From Streptomyces lydicus (GTDB taxonomy: Bacteria; Actinomycetota; Actinomycetes; Streptomycetales; Streptomycetaceae), in NCBI RefSeq assembly GCF_000717345.1, contig NZ_JNZA01000028.1, positions 30,433-94,432 of the forward strand: a DNA stretch of 64,000 nucleotides, given 5' to 3'. A program made the translations under genes and the position numbers. Below are positions 7,742-15,246 of the stretch, piece after piece (within the stretch, counting starts at the first letter, position 1; the number at the start of each line of letters is the position of its first letter). Under the pieces are notes generated by a model. The model was not told the origin of the DNA. It saw nothing but the letters and a program-made list of their open reading frames with translations, and did no database searches.

Positions 7742-8577
7742 CCCTTCACCGCGCCGGAGGTGAGACCGCCGACCGCCTTGCGTTGCAGGAACAGGAAGAG
7801 GACCAGGACCGGGACGGCGAAGATCGAGGCGGCGGCCATCGTGGCGCCCCAGTCGTCCCCGAACGCGGTCTGGAACTGCGAGAGCCACAGCGGAAGGGTG
7901 CCCATCGCCGGCTCCTTGTTGAGGACCAGCACCAGCGGGAACTCGTTCCAGGCCGTGATGAAGCCGAAGAGGGAGGTGGCCATCAGGCCGGGTGCCAGCA
8001 GCGGGAAGACGACCTTGAGGAATGCCTGGCGGCGTGAGCAGCCGTCGACCATCGCGGACTCCTCCAGTTCCTTGGGCACCGCGGCGACGTAGCCGCGGAG
8101 GGTCAGCAGGGTGAAGGGCAGCACCATCAGCATGTAGAAGAAGGTGAGCGGCACCAGGCTGTTGAGCAGGTCCGCGTCCCGCACGATCAGGTAGATCGAG
8201 ATCACCATCACCTCCCAGGGCGCCATCTGGGCGACCATGAAGGTCAGCAGGATGCCCTTGCGGCCCTTGAAGCGCATCCGGGTGAGGGCGAACGCCCCGC
8301 AGAGCGCGATGACCAGCGAGAGGCCGACCGCCAGGACGGTCACCAGCACCGAGTTCCCGGCGAGGGTCCAGAAGTTCGGGGCGTTCACGGCGGTGGCGAA
8401 GTGTTCGAGGGTGCCGTGGAAGGGGAACCACACGGGGTCTTCGCTGAGGATGTCCCGGGTCGGCTTGAAGGCCGTGTTGAACATCCAGTAGACGGGGAAG
8501 ACGAAGCCGAGGGTGAGCACGGCCGCGACGGCGTTGGGCCAGATGCGGCCGGCGGTCGGGAAAGCAGCGCGCTTCAC
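7738..8577 (-). CDS. dasC: Chitobiose ABC transporter permease DasC
   Basis: A 279-residue carbohydrate ABC permease of the MalG type with six membrane helices. The cytoplasmic EAA loop, EESAMVDGCSRRQAFLKVVF followed by PLLAPG, contacts the ATPase. The das genes encode no ATPase; in Streptomyces the shared MsiK protein energises such importers. It starts with the GTG at 8577, whose last bases overlap the dasB stop (GTGA), so both permeases are translationally coupled. It forms the membrane channel with DasB for chitobiose brought by DasA. Confidence 0.94.
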   Translation of the reverse strand: MKRAAFPTAGRIWPNAVAAVLTLGFVFPVYWMFNTAFKPTRDILSEDPVWFPFHGTLEHFATAVNAPNFWTLAGNSVLVTVLAVGLSLVIALCGAFALTRMRFKGRKGILLTFMVAQMAPWEVMVISIYLIVRDADLLNSLVPLTFFYMLMVLPFTLLTLRGYVAAVPKELEESAMVDGCSRRQAFLKVVFPLLAPGLMATSLFGFITAWNEFPLVLVLNKEPAMGTLPLWLSQFQTAFGDDWGATMAAASIFAVPVLVLFLFLQRKAVGGLTSGAVKG

Positions 8578-9635
8578 AGCCCGTTCTCCTCTTGCTGTTC
8601 CTGCTTGAACGTCAGACGCAGGTAGTAGGCGGTCATGGCCAGCAGCACCACGATCGTCAGCAGCGAGATCGCGGCGCCCATCCCGAAGTGGAGGTTGCCG
8701 ACGCCCTCGGTGAAGGCGTAGATCGGCAGCGTCTCGGTGAGCCGGTCCGGCCCGCCCTGGTTGATCGCGAAGATCTGCGGGAACGCCTTGAAGACCCAGA
8801 TGATCTCCAGGAACGTCGTGGCGAGGAAGAACGGCTTGAGGAACGGGAAGGTGACGGAGGTGAAGACCTTCCAGGTGCCGGCGCCGTCCATCCGGGCCGC
8901 CTCGTAGAGCTCCTTGGGGATGGTCGTGGTGGCCGCGTACAGGTTGAGCGCCACGAACGGCAGCGACTGCCAGACGATCAGCACGGTGATCACGAAGAAG
9001 GTCGACAGCTGGGAGCCGACCCAGTCGTAGTGGGCCATGGAGTGCCAGCCCAGCCTGTCCAGCACCCAGTTGACGACGCCGTAGCGGGAGTCGAAGAGCC
9101 ACTGGAAGACGGTGGTGGCGGCGATCACCGGCATCGCCCAGGCCAGCACCAGCGCGGCGGACAGCACCAGGCGCACGGTGGTGCCGAGGCGGGCCAGCAG
9201 CAGTCCGATCAGCACCCCGAGCACCATGATCAGGACGACGTTGACGGCGGTGAAGACGACGGTGCGCGAGGTCACCCGCCAGAACTGCTCACTGCCCAGG
9301 ATCTCCTGGTAGTTGCCGGTCCCGCGCCAGTCGGTGAGGTGCTGGATCAGCTCCTTCATGTTCAGGTTCTGGAAGGAGAGCAGCAGGTTGCGGACCATGG
9401 GCCAGCCCAGGAACACGGCGGTCGCGAGCAGGGCCGGCAGCAGGAGGAGATACGGGGTGCGGCGGGCGGGAGCGGACGCCGCGCGGCCGGCGGGAGCAGA
9501 CGCGGTGCGGCCGGCGGGAGCGGTCGGGGTGCCACTGCTGCCGGCCCCCCGGCCGCCGCGGCGGCCGGGGGGTGCGTCTCCCTTGCCGGTCCGCGGCGCG
9601 GCCTTGTCCGCCGCGTCGTCGAGCTGCACTGCCAT
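8574..9635 (-). CDS. dasB: Chitobiose ABC transporter permease DasB
   Basis: A 353-residue MalF-type sugar permease. Residues 1-60 are a charged then Ala/Pro/Arg-rich tail with near-repeats of APAGRTAS, encoded by a GC-rich tandem DNA repeat (about 9471-9530). Six helices follow from TPYLLLLPALLATAVFLGWP onward. The EAA loop is ELYEAARMDGAGTWKVFTSV. The ATG at 9635 gives the longest reading; the tail is likely real but poorly conserved, so a later start near residue 50 is possible. It is separated from dasA by a 97-base gap with a strong hairpin. Confidence 0.92.
   Translation of the reverse strand: MAVQLDDAADKAAPRTGKGDAPPGRRGGRGAGSSGTPTAPAGRTASAPAGRAASAPARRTPYLLLLPALLATAVFLGWPMVRNLLLSFQNLNMKELIQHLTDWRGTGNYQEILGSEQFWRVTSRTVVFTAVNVVLIMVLGVLIGLLLARLGTTVRLVLSAALVLAWAMPVIAATTVFQWLFDSRYGVVNWVLDRLGWHSMAHYDWVGSQLSTFFVITVLIVWQSLPFVALNLYAATTTIPKELYEAARMDGAGTWKVFTSVTFPFLKPFFLATTFLEIIWVFKAFPQIFAINQGGPDRLTETLPIYAFTEGVGNLHFGMGAAISLLTIVVLLAMTAYYLRLTFKQEQQEENGL
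9471..9530. repeat. GC-rich tandem repeat inside dasB
   Basis: About three imperfect copies of a 20-22 bp unit built around GCGGCCGGCGGGAGC encode the Ala/Pro/Gly/Arg-rich tail of DasB. Length-variable slippage is plausible and would stay partly in frame. Low-complexity, probably no function beyond the protein tail. Confidence 0.6.
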
Positions 9636-9686
9636 GGGCCCCTGCTCCCCCTTGTAGCCGTGATGGATCCCTGCACCTGCTGATAC

Positions 9687-9720
9687 GCGTACGGGGCCGG
9701 GGACGGCCGGCCCCGTACGC
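9687..9720 (-). promoter_or_regulatory. Intercistronic hairpin between dasA and dasB
   Basis: GCGTACGGGGCC (9687-9698) pairs perfectly with GGCCCCGTACGC (9709-9720) over 12 bp with a 10-base loop. It lies after the dasA stop and before the dasB start on the transcribed strand. No T-run follows, so it resembles an RNA stabiliser or partial attenuator more than a terminator. Such an element would make the binding protein more abundant than the permeases. Confidence 0.6.
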
Positions 9721-9732
9721 AGCCGGTGGCGT

Positions 9733-11001
9733 CTACTGCTTGGCGAGCCGCGCGTTGATCTCGGACTCGATGTCCTTGGCGGCGTCGGCCGGGGCCTTAC
9801 CGTTCAGCACGGCCGTCATGTAGTTCTTGATCGGGTTCGGTACGTTCTCCACCGCGGCCCACTGCGGAATCAGCGGAGTGGTACCGCCGGACTTCTGCGC
9901 CGCGGGCGCGGCGGCAGCGGCGGCCGGATTCTCCTTGGCGGCGCCGGCCAGGTCCGGGGACTTCGGGGTCCAGCCGCTCTCCTTGACCATCTGGCCGTCG
10001 TTTTCCTTGGACAGCGCGATCTTCAGGAATTCCTTGGCGAGTTCCTGGTTCTTGCCCATGCCGGCGACGGCGAAGTTGGAGCCGCCGAGGAAGACGCCTT
10101 CGGGCTTGTCGGCGGTCTCACCGGGGATGGTGAAGAATCCGATGTCGTTCTTGATTTTCGGGTTGGCCTTGACGGCGGTGGCCGCCTCGTAGCCCATGGC
10201 GATGACGGCGCCGGTCCGGCCCTTGGCGAAGACCTCGGCCTGCTGCGGGGTGGCCTCGTCCTTGTTCTTCGGGGCGGTGCTGAACGCCTGGTACTGCTTG
10301 TAGATGTCCATGGCCTTGGCGACCTTGGGGTCGCCGAGGTTGGAGACCCACTTGCCGTCCTGCTTCTTCACCAGGTCGGCGCCGGTGCCGATCGTCAGGC
10401 CGTCGAGGAAGTACCAGTTCTGGCCGGGCAGATAGAGCGGTTCGGCGTCGGTCTTCTTCTTGATGGTGTCAAATGCCTTGAAGAGTTCGGTGCGCGTCCG
10501 GGGCGTGCCCTTGAGGCCGGCTTCGGCCCAGATCTTCTTGTTGTACATCACCACGCGGTTGCCCGCGTACCACGGCAGCGCGTACTGCTTTCCGTCCACC
10601 ACCGACGCCTTGTTGAACGCGTCGTTCCAGTCGGCGCCGATCTCCTTCTTCAGATCTCCGAGATCGGCCAGGGCGCCGGCCTTGGCATAGGCGGCGGTCT
10701 GGGTGTTGCCGATTTCGACGACGTCCGGCGGGGTGTCCTCCGAAAGGGCGGTGCTCAGCTTCTGCTGAATGCCGTTCCACTGCTGGACCTTGAACTCGAC
10801 GGTGGCGCCGGTCTTCTTCTTGAACTGCTCGGAGACCTGCTTGCTCCACTGCTCCGGATTCGAACCACTCATCACCCAGACGGTGAGCTTCTGGCCCTTG
10901 AAGCCGTCCGTCCCCGCCTTGTTGCCGTCGCTGGACCCACAGGCAGCGACACTCACCAGCATTCCCGCGACCGCCGTCGCTGCTATGAGCCCACGCTTCA
11001 T
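9733..11001 (-). CDS. dasA: Chitobiose-binding lipoprotein DasA
   Basis: A 422-residue family 1 extracellular solute-binding protein. The N-terminus is a lipoprotein signal, with positive MKRG, a short hydrophobic stretch and lipobox SVAAC, so it is anchored outside the membrane. It delivers (GlcNAc)2 to DasBC. Sugar-binding features include the NTQTAAYAKAGAL and GNRVVMYNKKIW segments usual in this family. The start ATG at 11001 follows an AGGGGAG ribosome site. Two dre-like boxes lie upstream, shared with divergent dasR. Internal Ala/Gly-rich insert AAAAAAPAAQ near residue 360 looks like a local expansion. Confidence 0.95.
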   Translation of the reverse strand: MKRGLIAATAVAGMLVSVAACGSSDGNKAGTDGFKGQKLTVWVMSGSNPEQWSKQVSEQFKKKTGATVEFKVQQWNGIQQKLSTALSEDTPPDVVEIGNTQTAAYAKAGALADLGDLKKEIGADWNDAFNKASVVDGKQYALPWYAGNRVVMYNKKIWAEAGLKGTPRTRTELFKAFDTIKKKTDAEPLYLPGQNWYFLDGLTIGTGADLVKKQDGKWVSNLGDPKVAKAMDIYKQYQAFSTAPKNKDEATPQQAEVFAKGRTGAVIAMGYEAATAVKANPKIKNDIGFFTIPGETADKPEGVFLGGSNFAVAGMGKNQELAKEFLKIALSKENDGQMVKESGWTPKSPDLAGAAKENPAAAAAAPAAQKSGGTTPLIPQWAAVENVPNPIKNYMTAVLNGKAPADAAKDIESEINARLAKQ

Positions 11002-11036
11002 TGCGCTCTCCCCTAGAGGCCGGGTGTGGTCTTTAA

Positions 11037-11072
11037 TGGTTTAGACCAGTTCCCGCAGCTTGGCCTAGACCT
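11037..11072. promoter_or_regulatory. Two DasR operators in the dasA-dasR intergenic region
   Basis: TGGTTTAGACCA (11037-11048) is one base from the dre core, and TGGCCTAGACCT (11061-11072) is two bases away. Centres are 24 bp apart. The first is 36-47 bases upstream of the dasA start. The second would overlap the -35 region of a dasR promoter if TATAAG (11091-11096) is its -10 box, which suits autoregulation. Confidence 0.75.
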
Positions 11073-11242
11073 TTTGGGGTGTCAAGGGTGTATAAGAGTC
11101 GCTGTCAGGTCCGTTACCGGACCGACATCTGGCGCGCCGGGACCTGCGAGGGAGCACGGAGAACCCACCCGTGCCACGATGTGAGCCGCTACGTACGGAG
11201 GCGCCGGTGACGGCAGCACGACAGGAGTCGGAGAGGCGGGTC

Positions 11243-12001
11243 ATGGAGACGGACGGGGGCAGCGCCGAGAGCGGCAGCGGCGCGCGGACGGCGCGGGTGC
11301 CCAAGTACTACCGGCTCAAGCGGCACTTGCTGGAGATCACCGACACCCTGCCGCCCGGCACTCCGGTCCCGCCCGAGCGGACCCTCGCCGCGGAGTTCGA
11401 CACCTCGCGGACGACGGTCCGCCAGGCGCTGCAGGAGCTGGTCGTCGAGGGCCGGCTGGAGCGCATCCAGGGCAAGGGCACGTTCGTGGCCAAGCCCAAG
11501 GTCTCCCAGGCGCTGCAACTGACCTCGTACACCGAGGACATGCGCGCCCAGGGCCTGGAGCCGACCTCCCAGCTGCTGGACATCGGCTACGTCACCGCGG
11601 ACGACCGGCTTGCCGGCCTGCTGGACATCGCCCCCGGCGGCCGGGTGCTGCGCATCGAGCGGCTGCGGCTGGCCAGTGGCGAGCCGATGGCCATCGAGAC
11701 CACCCACCTGTCCGCGAAGCGCTTCCCCGCGCTCCGCCGCAACCTCGTCAAGTACACCTCGCTCTACACCGCGCTGGCCGAGGTCTACGACGTCCGCCTG
11801 GCGGAGGCCGAGGAGACCATCGAGACCTCGCTGGCCACCCCGCGCGAGGCCGGCCTGCTGGGCACCGACGTCGGCCTGCCGATGCTGATGCTCTCCCGGC
11901 ACTCGCTGGACGCCCAGGGCCGGCCGGTGGAGTGGGTGCGGTCGGTCTACCGCGGCGACCGCTACAAGTTCGTCGCCCGGCTCCAGCGCCCCACGGACTG
12001 A
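11243..12001 (+). CDS. dasR: GntR/HutC-type global regulator DasR
   Basis: DasR represses aminosugar uptake and catabolism and links nutrient state to development and antibiotic production; glucosamine-6-phosphate and related phosphosugars release it from DNA. From the ATG at 11243 it has 252 residues, close to known DasR. The winged helix is at about 20-85 ([20 protein letters not shown]) and the UTRA effector domain follows ([20 protein letters not shown]). GAGAGG sits 7 bases before this start; an upstream ATG (11171) and GTG (11208) are in frame but would add a poorly conserved tail. It is divergent from dasA with shared operators. Confidence 0.95.
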   Translation: METDGGSAESGSGARTARVPKYYRLKRHLLEITDTLPPGTPVPPERTLAAEFDTSRTTVRQALQELVVEGRLERIQGKGTFVAKPKVSQALQLTSYTEDMRAQGLEPTSQLLDIGYVTADDRLAGLLDIAPGGRVLRIERLRLASGEPMAIETTHLSAKRFPALRRNLVKYTSLYTALAEVYDVRLAEAEETIETSLATPREAGLLGTDVGLPMLMLSRHSLDAQGRPVEWVRSVYRGDRYKFVARLQRPTD

Positions 12002-12133
12002 CGCCGGGCCCGGCGGCCGCCTTCCGCCTCCGCCGTACGCCACAGCCCGGCGGCCGCCCCCGCACCCCGCCACGGGGGCGAACGTCACCCCGCCGCGCGG
12101 GAATTCGTCGTCATACCGATATGCGGACAGGTA

Positions 12134-12147
12134 GTGACGCGCGCCAC
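12134..12147. promoter_or_regulatory. Possible Crp-type site upstream of the symporter operon
   Basis: GTGACGCGCGCCAC fits the GTG-N6-GNCAC pattern reported for Streptomyces Crp, 60-73 bases before the DUF3311 start. A 14-base degenerate match in GC-rich DNA can arise by chance, so this is tentative. Confidence 0.3.
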
Positions 12148-12206
12148 GGCCCTGCCATAGATTTCCAGCCGATTACCCAGGAGTTCGCCACGGACGGAGC
12201 CGCCCG

Positions 12207-12467
12207 ATGCCAGAGCCATCCGAGTCACCGACCAGCAGACAAGTCGTCACACCGACGCGTGTGGTGGCCGGACTGTGTCTGATCGCTCCCTTCGTGGCGA
12301 TGCTGTGGGTGAGTTCGTACGCCCGGATCGAGCCGACGCTGATCGGCATCCCGTTCTTCTACTGGTACCAGATGCTGTGGGTGCTGATCTCCACGGTGCT
12401 GACCATGACCGCCTACAAGCTCGTGCAGCGTGAGCAGCGCGCCCGCAAGGGCGGTGCGGCCAAGTGA
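12207..12467 (+). CDS. DUF3311 small membrane protein, symporter partner
   Basis: An 86-residue protein with two hydrophobic helices (about 18-38 and 45-68) and a basic C-terminus, of the DUF3311 family. These small proteins are regularly encoded just upstream of sodium:solute symporters and resemble the small YhjB/YwcA-type partners. The ATG at 12207 follows GGAG. Its stop overlaps the GTG of the next gene (GTGA), so the pair is translationally coupled and probably forms a complex. Confidence 0.85.
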   Translation: MPEPSESPTSRQVVTPTRVVAGLCLIAPFVAMLWVSSYARIEPTLIGIPFFYWYQMLWVLISTVLTMTAYKLVQREQRARKGGAAK

Positions 12468-14137
12468 CTCTCCACACGACGGCCCAGCTCGCGGCCTCCT
12501 CGACCAAGGGCGTCAACGGCGTGGCACTCGCCGTCTTCGTCTTCTTCTTCCTGGCCGTGACGGTCATGGGCTTCCTCGCCGCCCGTTGGCGCAAGGCCGA
12601 GCAGTCCGCCAACCTCGACGAATGGGGCCTGGGCGGGCGGAGCTTCGGCACCTGGGTGACGTGGTTCCTGCTGGGCGGTGACCTCTACACCGCCTACACC
12701 TTCGTCGCGGTCCCGGCGGCGATCTACGCGGCGGGCGCCTCCGGCTTCTTCGCCGTGCCGTACACGATCCTGGTGTACCCGCTGATCTTCACCTTCCTGC
12801 CCCGCCTGTGGTCGGTCTCGCACAAGCACGGCTATGTCACCACCTCCGACTTCGTCCGCGGCCGCTTCGGCTCGAAGGGACTGTCGCTGGCGGTGGCGCT
12901 GACCGGCATCCTCGCGACGATGCCGTACATCGCGCTCCAACTGGTCGGCATCCAGGCCGTCCTGGACGTGATGGGCATCGGCGGCGGCGAGCACACCAAC
13001 TGGTTCGTCAAGGACCTGCCGCTGCTGATCGCGTTCGCGGTGCTGGCCGCGTACACCTACTCCTCCGGCCTGCGCGCCCCGGCGCTGATCGCCTTCGTCA
13101 AGGACGGCCTGATCTACCTGGTCATCGCCGTCGCGATCATCTACATCCCGATCAAGCTGGGCGGCTTCGGCCACATCTTCGACGCGGCGGGCAAGGCGCT
13201 GGCCCAGCCCGGCGCCGTCCCCGGCAAGCCGCGCGGCGAGCTGACCAGCGGCCCGCACGCCCAGTGGGCGTACGCGACCCTGGCGCTCGGCTCCGCGCTG
13301 GCGCTGTTCATGTACCCGCACTCGATCACGGCGACGCTCTCCTCGCGCAGCCGCAACGTGATCCGCCGCAACACCACGATCCTGCCGCTGTACTCGCTGA
13401 TGCTGGGCCTGCTGGCACTCCTCGGCTTCATGGCGATCAAGGCCGGCACGGACATCCAGGGCAATCCGCAGCTGGCCATTCCGCAGCTGTTCGAGGACAT
13501 GTTCCCGAGCTGGTTCTCCGGCGTCGCGTTCGCCGCGATCGGCATCGGCGCCCTCGTACCGGCGGCCATCATGTCCATCGCGGCCGCCAACCTCTTCACC
13601 CGCAACGTCTACAAGGACTTCCTCAAGCCGGACGCCACCCCCGAGCAGGAGCACAAGGTCGCCAAGCTCGTGTCGCTGCTGGTCAAGGTCGGCGCCCTGG
13701 TCTTCGTCCTCACCATGGACAAGACCGTCGCGATCAACTTCCAGCTGCTGGGCGGCATCTGGATCCTCCAGACCATGCCGTCGCTCGTCGGCGGCCTGTT
13801 CACCCGCTGGTTCCACCGCTGGGCGCTGCTGACCGGCTGGGCGGTCGGCATGCTCTACGGCACGCTCGCGGCCTACGGCGTCGCCAGCCCGACCCAGAAG
13901 CACTTCGGCGGATCCAGCGCGGAGATCCCGGGCATCGGCGAGATCGGCTACATCGGCCTGACCGCCTTCGTCCTGAACGTCGTGGTCACCGTCGTCCTCA
14001 CCTTCGCCCTGCGGGCCGCCAAGGCCCCGGAAGGCGTCGACGAGACCAGCCCCGCCGACTACACCGCGGACGCCGGCGACGCGGGCGTGGCCGTCGACCT
14101 CCCCCCGGCGACGGCGGGAGCCCCGGCCGGGCACTGA
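12464..14137 (+). CDS. Sodium:solute symporter (SSS family, monocarboxylate-type)
   Basis: A 557-residue secondary transporter with about 13 helices. LDEWGLGGRSFGTWVTWFLL near residues 47-66 is the typical SSS start, followed by GGDLYTAYTFVAVPAAIYA; the last helix is followed by an acidic tail. With its DUF3311 partner it most resembles MctP-like transporters for pyruvate, lactate or acetate; solute identity is inferred only. The gene starts with the overlapping GTG at 12464 and ends before a strong terminator. Confidence 0.88.
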   Translation: MTLHTTAQLAASSTKGVNGVALAVFVFFFLAVTVMGFLAARWRKAEQSANLDEWGLGGRSFGTWVTWFLLGGDLYTAYTFVAVPAAIYAAGASGFFAVPYTILVYPLIFTFLPRLWSVSHKHGYVTTSDFVRGRFGSKGLSLAVALTGILATMPYIALQLVGIQAVLDVMGIGGGEHTNWFVKDLPLLIAFAVLAAYTYSSGLRAPALIAFVKDGLIYLVIAVAIIYIPIKLGGFGHIFDAAGKALAQPGAVPGKPRGELTSGPHAQWAYATLALGSALALFMYPHSITATLSSRSRNVIRRNTTILPLYSLMLGLLALLGFMAIKAGTDIQGNPQLAIPQLFEDMFPSWFSGVAFAAIGIGALVPAAIMSIAAANLFTRNVYKDFLKPDATPEQEHKVAKLVSLLVKVGALVFVLTMDKTVAINFQLLGGIWILQTMPSLVGGLFTRWFHRWALLTGWAVGMLYGTLAAYGVASPTQKHFGGSSAEIPGIGEIGYIGLTAFVLNVVVTVVLTFALRAAKAPEGVDETSPADYTADAGDAGVAVDLPPATAGAPAGH

Positions 14138-14161
14138 GTCACCGTTCCCTGCACGCACAAG

Positions 14162-14196
14162 GGCCGCCGCAACCTGGGGGGTTGCGGCGGCCTTTT
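14162..14196 (+). terminator. Rho-independent terminator after the symporter gene
   Basis: A 13-bp stem, GGCCGCCGCAACC (14162-14174) with GGTTGCGGCGGCC (14180-14192), a 5-base loop TGGGG and TTTT. It lies between convergent genes and may also serve the Uma2 gene. Confidence 0.9.
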
Positions 14197-14209
14197 GCCG
14201 TATGCGGGT

Positions 14210-14797
14210 TCAGCCGACCCAATTCTTGAGTGGCTCGGTGTCCAGGGTGATGCCGACAGGGTCCGGAAGGTGGAGTGACTTGCCGAACGGCACGGTGTGG
14301 ATGGTCTCGTAGCGGCCGTCATCGGGTTCGCTGTAGAGCGACAGCTGGCAGGCTTGGCGGTCGATCAGTAGGTAGAGCGGAATGCCGGTCTCTGCGTACG
14401 CGCGCGGCTTCTCCACCCGGTCACGCCGGTCGGTGTCGGAGTCGTGCGAGGTGACCTCGACGACCATCAGCACAGCCTCGGGCTCTGCCCACTCGCCCTG
14501 GCCCACGAAGGCGTCACACGGCGCAAGCGACCCGTCAGGGCGGGCACGGCCACCTCGATACGGCTGCACCTTCAGCCCCTGATTGCCGTCGAGCCAGAGT
14601 TCCGGCCGGTGCTGCATGCAGATACGCGTCAACCACTGGATGATCCGCCCGTGGTCCCCGTCCGGCCGAGCCTTGCTCCTGATCTTCCCGTCGATGAACT
14701 CCAGCCGCGCGCCTTTCTCCAGTCGGGCGAGTATCCGGGCGATCTCTTCGAAATGCTCGGTCTCCACGATGTGCAGCCGGCCTGCGAGCGCGGCCAT
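14210..14797 (-). CDS. Uma2 family (DUF820) putative endonuclease
   Basis: A 195-residue protein of the Uma2 family, whose members have a restriction-endonuclease-like PD-(D/E)xK fold. Candidate catalytic residues are visible in RPDGSLAPCD, the VVEVTSHDSDT strand and RVEKPRAYAETGIPLYLLID. The ATG at 14797 is chosen because GGAGAAGG lies at the right distance; a longer frame to 14842 lacks this. Streptomyces genomes carry many Uma2 copies of unknown role. It stands alone between two terminating operons and next to the nrd riboswitch, so context gives no function. Confidence 0.85.
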   Translation of the reverse strand: MAALAGRLHIVETEHFEEIARILARLEKGARLEFIDGKIRSKARPDGDHGRIIQWLTRICMQHRPELWLDGNQGLKVQPYRGGRARPDGSLAPCDAFVGQGEWAEPEAVLMVVEVTSHDSDTDRRDRVEKPRAYAETGIPLYLLIDRQACQLSLYSEPDDGRYETIHTVPFGKSLHLPDPVGITLDTEPLKNWVG

Positions 14798-14898
14798 GAG
14801 CCCTTCTCCTTCTTCCACGGGACAGAGCAGAGAACGTGCCACCGACCATAGCCGAGGCCACTGACAGGCACCGTCTGATCACTCGTTGATCACTCGCG

Positions 14899-14914
14899 AC
14901 ACACTAGATGTGGG
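14899..14914. promoter_or_regulatory. Possible NrdR box
   Basis: ACACACTAGATGTGGG has CACA and TGTG half-sites around an AT-richer centre, like the NrdR box expected before ribonucleotide reductase genes. Only one box is clear, whereas NrdR usually binds two. It overlaps the left arm of an 11-bp hairpin (14908-14918 with 14931-14941). Confidence 0.4.
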
Positions 14915-14944
14915 GGTGCACAGGAGAGGTCACCCCCACATGTA

Positions 14945-15090
14945 TGCTCGTCTCGCTGTCGCCGCAGGGGAATCCGGTGCGACCCCGGAACTGTCCCGCA
15001 ACGGTGTAAGAGCGCGCCCGGTGGCCCGATGACGGCCCTGCCGCGCGCGTGTGAAGTCCGAGGACCTGCCGACGGTACGTCCGCACCACC
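14945..15090 (+). ncRNA. Cobalamin (B12) riboswitch controlling nrdAB
   Basis: Conserved aptamer blocks are visible: AGGGGAATCCGGTG and CCGGAACTGTCCCGCAACGG (14966-15004), and the B12 box GAAGTCCGAGGACCTGCC (15053-15070). The spacing fits a class I cobalamin riboswitch, and B12 repression of the class Ia nrd operon by a riboswitch is documented in Streptomyces. Logic: when coenzyme B12 is present, the B12-dependent class II enzyme suffices and this operon is turned down. The exact 5' boundary is approximate. Confidence 0.9.
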
Positions 15091-15158
15091 ATCGGTGCGG
15101 ATGTCGATACGTCCGGGCCCCGAGGGTTGGGCCGGTGGACGCCGCGCGGTGTGCCCGC

Positions 15159-15238
15159 GCACCCCGTCGTCACGGGGTGCCGCATGCCCGCGTGCGCCCG
15201 TCGCGTCCCTCCCTCCCGGCCCCCGCCGAGTGAGGGAG
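15159..15238 (+). promoter_or_regulatory. Riboswitch expression platform with SD-sequestering tract
   Basis: A 9-bp hairpin with a CGTC loop sits at 15159-15180 (GCACCCCGT with ACGGGGTGC). Further down, CTCCCTC (15209-15215) is complementary to GAGGGAG (15232-15238), the nrdA ribosome binding site 9 bases before the GTG. No T-run terminator is seen in the leader. Control at the level of ribosome access is therefore more likely than transcription termination. Confidence 0.5.
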
Positions 15239-15246
15239 AGCATCAC

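Noticed and set aside
11089..11098. TGTATAAGAG, resembling part of the Nextera mosaic end
   Set aside because: The match stops after 10 bases and lies inside the normal dasA-dasR promoter region, where TATAAG can serve as a -10 box.
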